This document shows positions 26,813-35,246 of a stretch of DNA of 64,000 nt, piece by piece. Both the position numbers and the translations under genes were made by a program. This stretch comes from Fibrobacter sp. (lineage in GTDB: Bacteria; Fibrobacterota; Fibrobacteria; Fibrobacterales; Fibrobacteraceae). Below the pieces are notes generated by a model. It did no database searches and was not told where the DNA came from. It saw nothing but the letters and a program-made list of their open reading frames with translations. Position 1 is the first letter of the stretch; the number at the start of each line of letters is the position of its first letter. The stretch spans positions 124,001-188,000 of the forward strand of contig JAKSIF010000004.1 in NCBI GenBank assembly GCA_024398965.1, given 5' to 3'.

Positions 26813-28135
26813 TTAGATGTTCTCTTTGGCCCAGGCCTGAGCGGCGGCCTCGTCGGCGATTTCGCCATCCAACTGCAGCTCGAAACTTTTCTTGATGAGT
26901 TCGCCCATCTGCTTGCCCGGCTTTACCCCAAGCTCCATAAGAATCTTGCCCGTAAGGTAGGGCTGCGGGGCAGATTCGTATACATCCAGAGCCATGGCCC
27001 GAGCCTTGAAGGACTGGACGTAAGAGGTGCGGATGCCGGCGGCAAACCTAGGGTCACTTTCCAGAAGGGACATGTAGAGCCTGAGGCCGCCCAAGGTAAC
27101 CGACAGGCGGCGGATATCAGCGTCTGACGGAATAGAGGCGACAGAGCCATCGGCAGCCTGCGGAACAAACGCGAAGGCATGCTTTAGAAGCAGCGGCACA
27201 CCGCGGACAAGCTTGATCTCGTTTGTAATGCGAGAGATGAACTTGAGGATGGTCTTCTCGTCGCCAGCGGATCCGGCCAGAAGGCCTGCGAACATCAGGA
27301 CCATACGTTCATCGTCGTTCAGACCCTTTACCTGGCTCAAGTTGTCCAGCAGTTCACCAAGACGATTTTCGCAAGCGCAACCTTCTGCAGCAAAAGCTTC
27401 GAAGGGACGGACTTCCGGGAAGTATTCGTCCAGCTTGATGTCGTAGAAAGCCTGCAGTCCAAGAGATGGCTTGCCCGGCTTGAGAAGCCACTTCTTGAAT
27501 TCCTCGAAAAGTCGTTCGATGCTAAGATCGTCCAGAGACAGAGTACGGCAAAGTTCCACAGTCTCGGGCGCAAGCGTGAGGCCAAAGCGACTGGCAAACT
27601 GGACACCTCGAAGTATGCGTAGGGAGTCTTCCGCGAAGGCGGGACCTACGTGACGGAGACGACGGGCCTTGAGGTCCTCGATGCCGCCATAGGCATCACA
27701 CAACGTAAGGTCAGGCAGCTCCATGCCCATGGCGTTGATGGTAAAATCTCGACGAAGGGCAGCCTCCTTGAAGGTCAGCTTGGCATCGGTCTTTACAACA
27801 AAACCCTTGTGGCCGTAGCCCACCTTGCTTTCTGTCCTGGGGAAGGAGAAGTCGAGGGACTCCCCCTTCATGGAAAGATGGATGACGCCGAAGGCCTTGC
27901 CTACCAGGTTCACCTTGCCGTACTTAGACAGGATAGGAACAAGCTGGTCCTGTTCCAGATCGTAGACCTCGATATCGTAGTCCCTGCAGTTCTTGCCCAA
28001 GAGGGCGTCGCGAACCCAGCCACCCACCAGATAGGCGCGACCACCGGCGCTGCGGATGTCCTCGGCAATGGTAAGCAGACGTTTAGGAAGTTCGGGCTCG
28101 AAAGCGTTCCCTGCAAGCGTAGTGACAACGGCCAT
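26813..28135 (-). CDS. cca: CCA tRNA nucleotidyltransferase (poly(A) polymerase family)
   Basis: 440 residues, class II nucleotidyltransferase. VGGWVRDALLG at about 36-46, metal ligands in DYDIEVY, RRDFTINAM about residue 130, and the tRNA-binding LRILRGVQFASRFG are all present. The C-terminus has TGKILMELGVKPG as in E. coli CCA enzymes. It repairs or adds the CCA end of tRNAs. The HD phosphohydrolase residues of the E. coli enzyme are not evident (LAGSAGDEKT). Poly(A) polymerase activity cannot be excluded from sequence alone. Confidence 0.85.
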   Translation of the reverse strand: MAVVTTLAGNAFEPELPKRLLTIAEDIRSAGGRAYLVGGWVRDALLGKNCRDYDIEVYDLEQDQLVPILSKYGKVNLVGKAFGVIHLSMKGESLDFSFPRTESKVGYGHKGFVVKTDAKLTFKEAALRRDFTINAMGMELPDLTLCDAYGGIEDLKARRLRHVGPAFAEDSLRILRGVQFASRFGLTLAPETVELCRTLSLDDLSIERLFEEFKKWLLKPGKPSLGLQAFYDIKLDEYFPEVRPFEAFAAEGCACENRLGELLDNLSQVKGLNDDERMVLMFAGLLAGSAGDEKTILKFISRITNEIKLVRGVPLLLKHAFAFVPQAADGSVASIPSDADIRRLSVTLGGLRLYMSLLESDPRFAAGIRTSYVQSFKARAMALDVYESAPQPYLTGKILMELGVKPGKQMGELIKKSFELQLDGEIADEAAAQAWAKENI

Positions 28136-28142
28136 CTAGAAC

Positions 28143-28559
28143 CTACTGGAATTCGGAAACATTGCTGGCGGAACTGTCGACTGCGGCAGGAGCGTCAGTG
28201 TTGTAACGGTCATAGATGCTCTGGGTCTGCTGACTGGAAGAATCCTGCAAGGCCTTGGAAACAGAAATCTCGGGAGCAGTGCTTGCCGTGGAATCGCCAC
28301 CTGCGGCAGTGGAATCGGAGGCGGCGAAACGATCGTAAATGCTCTGACGGTATGCCGCATCGGCACCGCGCTTCTGGGCCTCATCTTCACGGCAAACGCG
28401 AAGTTCCTCTTCGATATAGGCGCGCTGGTCCGGAGAATAGGTCTGGGTGTTCAGACGATATTCAATCTCCTCGCAAACAAGGCCCTGACGCTCACCGGCG
28501 CAGGCCGCAAGCAGCAAGCCCGCCATCAAGAAAAACAAAAACAGACAAGTATTCTTCAT
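28143..28559 (-). CDS. Small hypothetical lipoprotein
   Basis: 138 residues with lipobox LAAC (Cys20). The mature part is helical and charged, with two copies of a QSIYDR(F/Y) motif separated by a Ser/Thr/Ala linker. The C-terminus is Ser-rich. No family recognised. It lies between the propeller-protein gene (19 bp upstream) and cca (7 bp downstream), all in one direction, so it is probably part of the ECF sigma-PorZ-like operon. Confidence 0.7.
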   Translation of the reverse strand: MKNTCLFLFFLMAGLLLAACAGERQGLVCEEIEYRLNTQTYSPDQRAYIEEELRVCREDEAQKRGADAAYRQSIYDRFAASDSTAAGGDSTASTAPEISVSKALQDSSSQQTQSIYDRYNTDAPAAVDSSASNVSEFQ

Positions 28560-28578
28560 AGTAAAAACCTACAGATCC

Positions 28579-30789
28579 CTAATGGATGATAATGAACTTA
28601 CCCTTCTTCTTCTTTGAGCCCGCGTTGATAACGTAGTAGTAGACTCCCGGAGCCACAAGCTTTCCGTTCTTCTGGGTTCCATCCCATTCAATGCGGCCCC
28701 CAAGAACATCCTCGCCACTGAAGGAGCGCATCAAGGCTCCACCGCGGTTATAGATACTGACCATGGCATCCTCGGTAAAGTTTTCAATAATCAGGAAACG
28801 GTGCTCCTTGGGTCTAAAGGGAATCGGGTATGCACGGACGTCGGCCTTGGCGGAATCAGTCATGTTAAAACCGGTATAGCGCAGGTCCTTGCGACGATAC
28901 TGCGTCACACCGTGTTCGTGAGCAAACCAGGCAATACCCAACGTAGGATCAATGGCGATGTCAGATACGTTATCACTCATGAGGCCACCCCGGGCATCAA
29001 AATGCATGGCGGTCAAGGTATCTGCACTCTTGCCCTTTCGGGTCAAGCGGAAGGCGCCCTGATTGGCAGTACCTACCCAGAGATTCCCGTGAACGTCAAT
29101 GTCCATGGAGGTGTATTCCGCACCACGCAAGCCCCTTGTGGACTTGGGCGCAACAAGGGTATCGTTCTCCTCATCGTAGTAAGCGATCATGGACATGGAC
29201 TGAAGCCACAAGCGATTATCAATGGTATCGTACACCATGTCGATGGGAGACGGAGAAATTCCGCGATAGGTCTTCACCTTCGCCTTGCCCAGTTCTCCAC
29301 CATTGGACTTGGGCGAAGGAAGGGTGATTACATCCAGGTCACCTTCATCTGCAAGACTTGTGCCCTTGCGGGTGCCAACATAGACAATCCAGGAACCATC
29401 CTCGGCAAGCCTTGCCTGGATAGGACCGCCAATGGATGCAGAACCAATCTGCTTGGCGCAGGAGACGTCTCCATTCTTTGAGAAATAAACCAGGCTATAG
29501 CCGTCGTTGTTGCCTGTCGCGGTCAAAAAGCCGGAATTATCAGGAGCCGGAGTGGAAGCTACGGCAATGGAATAGGGAGGCGTTTCGAGGAAATTGTCAA
29601 AGCAGTATCCGTCTACAGGATAGTAGGAATGTTCCCAACGTTCACCCCACTGAGAATAGATGAAATATCCAAGGCCCCAAAGGTGCATGAACACGTAACC
29701 ATCCGGCAAGACAGAGACCACCTTCATTCTGGAGGAATAGGCAGACATGAAACTGCCAACACCGTCGTTTGGATACTTGGGCTCTGCCCAGATCTTACTA
29801 TCGGTATAGCTGAACCCGCCATCGACGGAAAGGGCCATTACACCACCCATGGGCATGGTCTTGAGTTCGTAAGGTTCTCCCAGCTTGAATACATCGTTCT
29901 TGGAAAGATCCTTGAAGGAACCGGTTATCTTGCTATCATAGTAATAGATTTCCCTGGGACCCACAAGAAGGTAACCATCCTGCGTAGGAATGTACCACTT
30001 GATGCGGCTGACATTTTCTGTGTAGGAGCTATCCCAGGTTGAATCCTTTTCCACAATCTTCTTATGGCGAACCTTAACCTCGTAGAGGAAATCTTCTGTC
30101 AAGGTGTCGTCTTCCACCACCACGTGCATGGAATCCACTACATCAAGGCCATCAACCGTACGCCAGTCGGAAACCTCAATCCAGGATTCAGGATCGCTGA
30201 GGCGGACATCCGTAGCCACATTCTTCCAGTCCATGTAGCGAACATAGCTGGCGTCACCAATGCGGATATACAAGGAGTCTCCGCGAATTGTCATCTGGGT
30301 GATGGTATTCACCGTTAGGGAATGGGAACCAATGCGATCGACAGTCAACAAGGACGAGGAGGTAAACAAGTCGAAGAATGCAAGACGACTCTCAAAACCG
30401 ATTACCAGAACACCTTCCGCATTGCGAACCATGCCGGGAATCACACGGGCATTGTTCTTGACATAGGAACGGTTCAAGACAGACCATCTCTTGCCATCGT
30501 CATTCATCTGCGCAACAACACCGAACTCGGACACGGCGAAAATGCCCAGAGGGGACTTGACCACCGCGCGATAGTCAGATGTTTCAAGACCATTTTCGGA
30601 ATGGAAAACGTAGTCTCCGTCAATAGTGCGATAACGAATGCCGCCACTTGTGGCAAGCAAGGCACCACCCCAATGGGGAATGGCGTCGTGCACCGGGAAG
30701 GGGCTGGAATAGACGAGCCACTCTTCGAGGCCAGCGAATGCCGTGGCCACGTTCAACAACAAGATAAATACCAGGGAGTAAATCTTCAC
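28579..30789 (-). CDS. PorZ-like beta-propeller protein with FlgD-like C-terminal domain
   Basis: 736 residues. Signal peptide 1-19, then EEWLVYSSPFP, the opening typical of PorZ and two-component-propeller proteins. Repeated blades follow (GGIRYRTIDGDYVF, VDGGFSYTDSK, GNLWVGTANQGAFRL). The last 85 residues (YPIPFRPKEHRF, GGRIEWDGTQKNG, PGVYYYVIN) form the FlgD-type Ig/sorting domain of type IX secretion clients. PorZ belongs to the attachment complex of type IX secretion, which Fibrobacter is thought to have; assignment here is by layout only. The start is GTG at 30789, abutting its own AAGGAG; an ATT two codons later would have better spacing. Co-transcribed with the ECF sigma gene 18 bp upstream. 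Confidence 0.6.
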   Translation of the reverse strand: MKIYSLVFILLLNVATAFAGLEEWLVYSSPFPVHDAIPHWGGALLATSGGIRYRTIDGDYVFHSENGLETSDYRAVVKSPLGIFAVSEFGVVAQMNDDGKRWSVLNRSYVKNNARVIPGMVRNAEGVLVIGFESRLAFFDLFTSSSLLTVDRIGSHSLTVNTITQMTIRGDSLYIRIGDASYVRYMDWKNVATDVRLSDPESWIEVSDWRTVDGLDVVDSMHVVVEDDTLTEDFLYEVKVRHKKIVEKDSTWDSSYTENVSRIKWYIPTQDGYLLVGPREIYYYDSKITGSFKDLSKNDVFKLGEPYELKTMPMGGVMALSVDGGFSYTDSKIWAEPKYPNDGVGSFMSAYSSRMKVVSVLPDGYVFMHLWGLGYFIYSQWGERWEHSYYPVDGYCFDNFLETPPYSIAVASTPAPDNSGFLTATGNNDGYSLVYFSKNGDVSCAKQIGSASIGGPIQARLAEDGSWIVYVGTRKGTSLADEGDLDVITLPSPKSNGGELGKAKVKTYRGISPSPIDMVYDTIDNRLWLQSMSMIAYYDEENDTLVAPKSTRGLRGAEYTSMDIDVHGNLWVGTANQGAFRLTRKGKSADTLTAMHFDARGGLMSDNVSDIAIDPTLGIAWFAHEHGVTQYRRKDLRYTGFNMTDSAKADVRAYPIPFRPKEHRFLIIENFTEDAMVSIYNRGGALMRSFSGEDVLGGRIEWDGTQKNGKLVAPGVYYYVINAGSKKKKGKFIIIH

Positions 30790-30807
30790 TCCTTAAAGTT
30801 ACGAAAT

Positions 30808-31437
30808 TTAACTGGCGCATGTCAGCAGATCTTCCAAAATAAACGGCGGCGCGTCCATCTTTTTGAGAAGTTCCTCTCGATCCTGCTTCTTTTTCTGCAT
30901 TTTTTCCATGGCCGATTTTCGCTTTTGAGATAAGAGGCTCTTGGATTTACCGGAAACCCGGCACATATCCTTCACGGAAAAGCCATCGATATGGGTCAGA
31001 TTCACGACAGTCCTTTCAAACGGATCCAGTTCCGACATCAGGTATTCAAGTTCATGACGGACCCGGCCCTGAGCATATTCATCGTGATAGAATATTGCGG
31101 CGCTATTGGGAAAAACGTCGTACTCCTCCTCGGTGTCGGACAGGTGCGACATAGGAAGCAAACGGTCGCCATGCTTGCGGAAATGATCGTAATGAACATG
31201 ACGGACCACCGTCGCAAACCAGGGATACAGAGACCTTGTGCAATCTAGATTTGGAACGTATTGGCAGAACTTTAGCGCCACATCTTGAAAAAGATCGTCC
31301 GCAGACTCTAAATTCCTACTGCACCTAGAGCAAAGTTTGTAGATTTGTGGGGCGTTTTCCTTCCAGATGGATTCCACCTCGTTGCAAGACGCCGAAGATG
31401 AATTTTGGGTTTCTGTTAAAATTCTCTGTTTAGCCAT
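30808..31437 (-). CDS. ECF-family RNA polymerase sigma factor
   Basis: 209 residues. Sigma-2 region: DLFQDVALKFCQ and LYPWFATVVRHVHYDHFRK. Sigma-4 region: ELDPFERTVVNLTHIDGFSVKDMCRVSGKSKSLL (helix-turn-helix). No anti-sigma gene is adjacent; instead the PorZ-like propeller gene follows at 18 bp. Two Cys near the N-terminus (LCSRCSR) could be redox or metal responsive, but this is only a suggestion. Divergent from dsbD with 49 bp between starts. Confidence 0.87.
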   Translation of the reverse strand: MAKQRILTETQNSSSASCNEVESIWKENAPQIYKLCSRCSRNLESADDLFQDVALKFCQYVPNLDCTRSLYPWFATVVRHVHYDHFRKHGDRLLPMSHLSDTEEEYDVFPNSAAIFYHDEYAQGRVRHELEYLMSELDPFERTVVNLTHIDGFSVKDMCRVSGKSKSLLSQKRKSAMEKMQKKKQDREELLKKMDAPPFILEDLLTCAS

Positions 31438-31486
31438 TTATAAACTCAAGAATTTTGACAGCGTTCTTTCAGTTGAGTGCAAATTT

Positions 31487-33499
31487 ATGAAATTAAAGTG
31501 CGAAAAACGAATAACGAAAAATTTTGTATCAAGTTGTTTGCAAAATGCGTTTTCGCTATTGTGTCTGGTGCTTCTGCCTCTGACATCTCACGCCCAGGAA
31601 TTCAACATGAACTCCATGCCTCCTCCGGAAATGAGCATGTCTTACTCCGCGGGGGCCCTGAAGGCCGGCGCAAAGCTGACCGTAAACATCGTTGTGCCCG
31701 ACAACTGGCACGTGAATGCAAACATTGCTGCAGACGAATTTCTAAAGCCCTCCTCCATTGACGTAAGCGCAAAGGGAATCCACTTCGGTGCACCGGTTTG
31801 GCCCGAGGCCATCAAGGAATACAGCGAGGCGCTGGACATGGAGAACCTTGTGTTCCGCGGCAGCTTCGACGTAATCCTACCCGTGGACAGCGTGGACAGC
31901 GAATACGATAGTTTGTCTACAATCGCCACATTCCACTACCAGGCATGCGACAACTCCATCTGCCTGGCGCCGGCCGAAAAAAGTATCGACCTGAAGGGAA
32001 CGAACCTTAGCACTGCAAAAAAAAACGATGGTGAAAAGTTCGACCTGATCTTTGAAGACGAAAAGAAGGATGACGCCGAGGAAGTTGCAGGAAAGAACGT
32101 TGCTACCGAGGAAGTTGCAGGAAAGAACGTTGCCGGGAACAAAGACGCAGGCAAGCCCGAAGGCAGCGCCGACGTGGGCGAGGGCAGCACCGACTTGGGC
32201 GAGAATAGCACCGACTTGGGCAAGGGCAGCGCCGACGCGGGCGAGAATAGCGCCGGGACCTTGATTCTTTTACTTTCTGCGCTGCTTGGCGGTTTAATCC
32301 TGAACCTGATGCCCTGCGTTCTGCCTGTTCTTTCGCTGAAGTTGTTCAGTCTGATTAAACAGGCAGGCGAAAGCCGAGGACGCTTGCTGGTACTCGGCTT
32401 TAGCACCGCCGCCGGCATTCTTGCAAGTTTCTGGATCCTGGCCGCGGTCATTACCATAATCAAGATCGGCGGCGGTAACGCAGGCTGGGGAATGCAGTTC
32501 CAGAGCGCAGGCTTCATCGCCTTCATGGTCGTGATTCTTTCCGCATTCGCCATGAGCTTCTTCGGCGTATTCGAAGTATGGCTTCCCTGGGGTGCCACCA
32601 CCAAGATGGACGAAGCCGGACGTAAGTCTGGTATCGCCGGCGCCTTCTTTACAGGCGCCCTGCTGGTTCTTTTAAGCACGCCCTGCTCCGCACCCTTCCT
32701 GGGAACCGCCATGGGTTTCGCCTTTACCGCCAGCGCCCCGGTACTGTTCCTGTTCTTTACCGCTGCAGCCATCGGGCTCGCCGCACCCTACCTTCTGGTA
32801 AGCGCCTTCCCCGCCGTTCTCAAGGTATTCCCTAAGCCCGGCCCCTGGATGGTAAAGCTGCAGAAGGTCATGGGCGTTCTACTGATGGCTACCGTCTGCT
32901 GGCTCCTCTGGATTGTAAACGAACAAGCCGGCGGAACCGGCGTGGGGCTCTTCGCAGTTGTTGCAGTCCTGGCCATTGCCGCAAGCTTCGCCCTAGGAAA
33001 GATCGCTCCGCCGGGCAGCGCCTTCGTGCGTGAAGTCAGCACCTTTGTTGTCGCTGTCATCGTCATTGCCGCAGTCTGGTTCGCTGTTCTTGCCCCGCGC
33101 TATGAAGCCGTGGTGCAAGCCCGCTTTGACGCCCGTATTTCGGAACAGAAGACTGAAGACGGCTGGTACCGCTACAGCCCCGCCTTGATTGAAGAGCTGG
33201 CAGCCGCCGGCCGCACCGTGTTCATCGATGTTACCGCCGACTGGTGCATCACCTGCAAGGCAAACGAAGCAGCCGTCATCGGGCGTGAAGATTTCGCCCG
33301 GGCCATGGACAGCCTGAACGTGGTCCGCGTCAAGGCGGACTGGACCCGCGAAACTCCCGAGGTGAACGCACTGTTACGCAGCCTCGGGAAGTCAGGCGTT
33401 CCCGCCTACGCAATTTATCCGGCAGGTGACGCAAGCAAGCAGATCGTACTGCCGGAAATCTTGACCACTGGCGGCATCGTGGAGAAGATAACACAGTAG
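31487..33499 (+). CDS. dsbD: Thiol:disulfide interchange protein DsbD
   Basis: About 670 residues from ATG 31487 (an upstream in-frame extension lacks a signal). The periplasmic domain carries a Cys pair in QACDNSICLAP. After a repetitive acidic linker come eight hydrophobic segments with LMPCVLPVLSLK and STPCSAPFLG, the two membrane Cys of DsbD. The C-terminal thioredoxin domain has DWCITCK. The protein passes electrons from cytoplasmic thioredoxin to the periplasm. The linker (about residues 195-255) is made of short repeats (EVAGKNVA, GSTDLGENSTDLGKGS) and is unlike other DsbD proteins. Confidence 0.9.
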   Translation: MKLKCEKRITKNFVSSCLQNAFSLLCLVLLPLTSHAQEFNMNSMPPPEMSMSYSAGALKAGAKLTVNIVVPDNWHVNANIAADEFLKPSSIDVSAKGIHFGAPVWPEAIKEYSEALDMENLVFRGSFDVILPVDSVDSEYDSLSTIATFHYQACDNSICLAPAEKSIDLKGTNLSTAKKNDGEKFDLIFEDEKKDDAEEVAGKNVATEEVAGKNVAGNKDAGKPEGSADVGEGSTDLGENSTDLGKGSADAGENSAGTLILLLSALLGGLILNLMPCVLPVLSLKLFSLIKQAGESRGRLLVLGFSTAAGILASFWILAAVITIIKIGGGNAGWGMQFQSAGFIAFMVVILSAFAMSFFGVFEVWLPWGATTKMDEAGRKSGIAGAFFTGALLVLLSTPCSAPFLGTAMGFAFTASAPVLFLFFTAAAIGLAAPYLLVSAFPAVLKVFPKPGPWMVKLQKVMGVLLMATVCWLLWIVNEQAGGTGVGLFAVVAVLAIAASFALGKIAPPGSAFVREVSTFVVAVIVIAAVWFAVLAPRYEAVVQARFDARISEQKTEDGWYRYSPALIEELAAAGRTVFIDVTADWCITCKANEAAVIGREDFARAMDSLNVVRVKADWTRETPEVNALLRSLGKSGVPAYAIYPAGDASKQIVLPEILTTGGIVEKITQ

Positions 33500-33548
33500 A
33501 AACAGCGTCCTGTATTTAGCAGAAACAGCGTCCCGTATTCCCGTATTT

Positions 33549-33591
33549 AGGACTAAAAGTTGGCATCTCCGCTTTTAGTCCTATTTTTTTT
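33549..33591 (+). terminator. Intrinsic terminator of dsbD
   Basis: AGGACTAAAA and TTTTAGTCCT perfect arms around a 14-nt loop, then a T-rich run (T8). The stem bases are also part of a local repeat family. Confidence 0.8.
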
Positions 33592-33818
33592 GGACATTTT
33601 CTATTCTTTTCATGCCCACTTAAGGTGCTTGTAGGACTAATTCTGCGTGGTCCCCATTTTAGTCCTAGGATTCCTGAGATTTAGGCTGTAAAACGATGGA
33701 ATCATTGAAAAAAAATAGGACTAATCTCGCGACAGTCCTATTTTAGTCTTAAACTTTTCGCTGAAAGTACGTTTTTCCTAGGACTAAAAACAGAACTTCA
33801 ACGATCTAGTACTAAAAG
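33549..33818. repeat. Cluster of AGGACTAA inverted repeats in a 398-bp gap
   Basis: Forward AGGACTAA occurs at 33549, 33633, 33717 and 33780, and the reverse form TTAGTCC or a variant at 33574, 33658, 33736 and 33743. Successive forward copies are 84, 84 and 63 bp apart. They form several potential hairpins. No open frame accounts for the region. Confidence 0.75.
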
Positions 33819-33820
33819 CT

Positions 33821-33892
33821 CACCCGACGAGCAAAACTCAACCAACGAGCAAAACGTACCCATCGAGCAAAAGTTACCCGACGGAGACAAGC
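33821..33892. repeat. Four tandem 18-bp repeats
   Basis: Units start at 33821, 33839, 33857 and 33875, with consensus YACCCGACGAGCAAAACK. The last unit is degenerate and abuts the stop of the following minus-strand glycosyltransferase gene. Eighteen bases is six codons, but the only open frame has no start. Confidence 0.85.
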
Positions 33893-33897
33893 GTCTA

Positions 33898-35127
33898 TTA
33901 GCGCTTGCCTTCCTTCTTGTAACGTTCAATGCATTCCTGGTAGAATTCGTAGGTCTGCTGGGCAATTGCCTTCCAGCTGAATACGTCGATTGCGCGCTGG
34001 CGGCTCACTTCGCCCATCTTCTTTGCCATTTCGGGGTTAGCCAGAATGGTGTTCAGTTTGTTTGCGAAATCGGTCTGGAATGCCTTGGGGTCGGCAGGTT
34101 CGAAGTTGGTCTCGGAAACTGCCTTCAGGGGAACCAGGAAGCCGGTTTCGCCATCCACGATGATTTCGGGAATGCCGCCCACGGCGCTTCCCACCACAGG
34201 AGTACCGCAGCTCATGGCTTCAAGGTTGATGATGCCGAAAGGTTCGTAGAGAGACGGAGTTGCAAACACGGTAGCGTGGCTGTAAAGCACGCGGAGTTCC
34301 TCATGCGGAACCGGTTCCTGAATCCAGATAACGCCATCACGAGTCTTCTGGACTTCTTCAATAAGGGCCTTGCATTCGTCGGCAAGTTCCTGAGTGTCGG
34401 GAGCACCGGCGCAGAGAACCACCTGTGCGTTCTTGTCGATCTGGGGAATTGCCTGGATCAGCTGGCTGATGCCCTTCTGGCGGGTAATACGGCCAACGAA
34501 CAGCACAAAAGGCTTGTTGGGATCAACGCCCCACTTTTCCAGAATGCCTGCGCTGAAGGTGGGCTTGTAGAAGTCCGGATCGATACCGTTGTAAATCACC
34601 TTCACGCGGTCTTCGGGAACGCCATAAAGCTTCATCACGTCGCGCTTCATGCCCTGGCTCACTGCGATGACGCCGTCGGCAGCTTCGTAGGCGGTACGTT
34701 CAATCCAGCAGCTCATGGCGTAGCCGCCGTCACCCAACTGTTCAGCCTTCCACGGACGGTGGGGTTCCAAAGAGTGAGTGGTAAGAATCAGCGGGCACTG
34801 CAACAGGCGGGAAGCGAGAACGCCGCCAAAGTGGCTGTACCAGGTATGGCAATGGATAACGTCGATGTCATCCATGGTGGCGGCCCACTGCAGGTTAATA
34901 TCCAGGGGCTTGAAAATCTTCTGGAAGCGGTCATCCTTAGGGTTCAGGCCCAGCTTGCGGCTGAAACCAACAGCACGGATATTGTCGGCATCGTCATTCT
35001 GAGAACCAAAGCAACGGGCTTCCACATGGCAAAGCTTTGCCAGTTCCTGGGTCAGGAACTTAACGTGGATACCGGCACCACCGTAGATTTCCGGCGGAAA
35101 TTCATTAGTAAGGATAGCAGCGTTCAT
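33898..35127 (-). CDS. GT4 glycogen synthase-like glycosyltransferase (GlgA, Corynebacterium-type)
   Basis: 409 residues from ATG 35125-35127 with GGAG at 7 nt; the longer TTG-started frame has no support. The N-terminus TNEFPPEIYGGAG binds the nucleotide sugar; HCHTWYSHFGG, VIYNGID and LFVGRITRQKG are family motifs, and the EX7E motif is in PSLYEPFGIINLE. Length and motifs match the TIGR02149 group, which makes glycogen or maltose-1-phosphate from ADP-glucose. Fibrobacter stores glycogen, so the role is plausible. No signal peptide. Gene upstream on the same strand is terminated separately. Confidence 0.85.
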   Translation of the reverse strand: MNAAILTNEFPPEIYGGAGIHVKFLTQELAKLCHVEARCFGSQNDDADNIRAVGFSRKLGLNPKDDRFQKIFKPLDINLQWAATMDDIDVIHCHTWYSHFGGVLASRLLQCPLILTTHSLEPHRPWKAEQLGDGGYAMSCWIERTAYEAADGVIAVSQGMKRDVMKLYGVPEDRVKVIYNGIDPDFYKPTFSAGILEKWGVDPNKPFVLFVGRITRQKGISQLIQAIPQIDKNAQVVLCAGAPDTQELADECKALIEEVQKTRDGVIWIQEPVPHEELRVLYSHATVFATPSLYEPFGIINLEAMSCGTPVVGSAVGGIPEIIVDGETGFLVPLKAVSETNFEPADPKAFQTDFANKLNTILANPEMAKKMGEVSRQRAIDVFSWKAIAQQTYEFYQECIERYKKEGKR

Positions 35128-35178
35128 AGTAGTCTCCAGAGGCGGTAATAAGCCCGCCTTACGTTCCAAATATATAAC

Positions 35179-35210
35179 AAAAAAGACTCCCCGGCGTAAA
35201 CCGGGGAATC
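35179..35210 (-). terminator. Intrinsic terminator of the alpha/beta-hydrolase lipoprotein gene
   Basis: GACTCCCCGG and CCGGGGAATC arms, then T6 on the minus strand, 37 bp after the stop. Confidence 0.87.
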
Positions 35211-35246
35211 CAAGGAGTGTGTTATGTCAAAGAACGTTTTAGTAGA

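Noticed and set aside
33821-33892. Coding repeat (18 bp = 6 codons)
   Set aside because: The open frame (PTSK-type repeats) has no start codon and an upstream stop close by; kept only as a DNA repeat.
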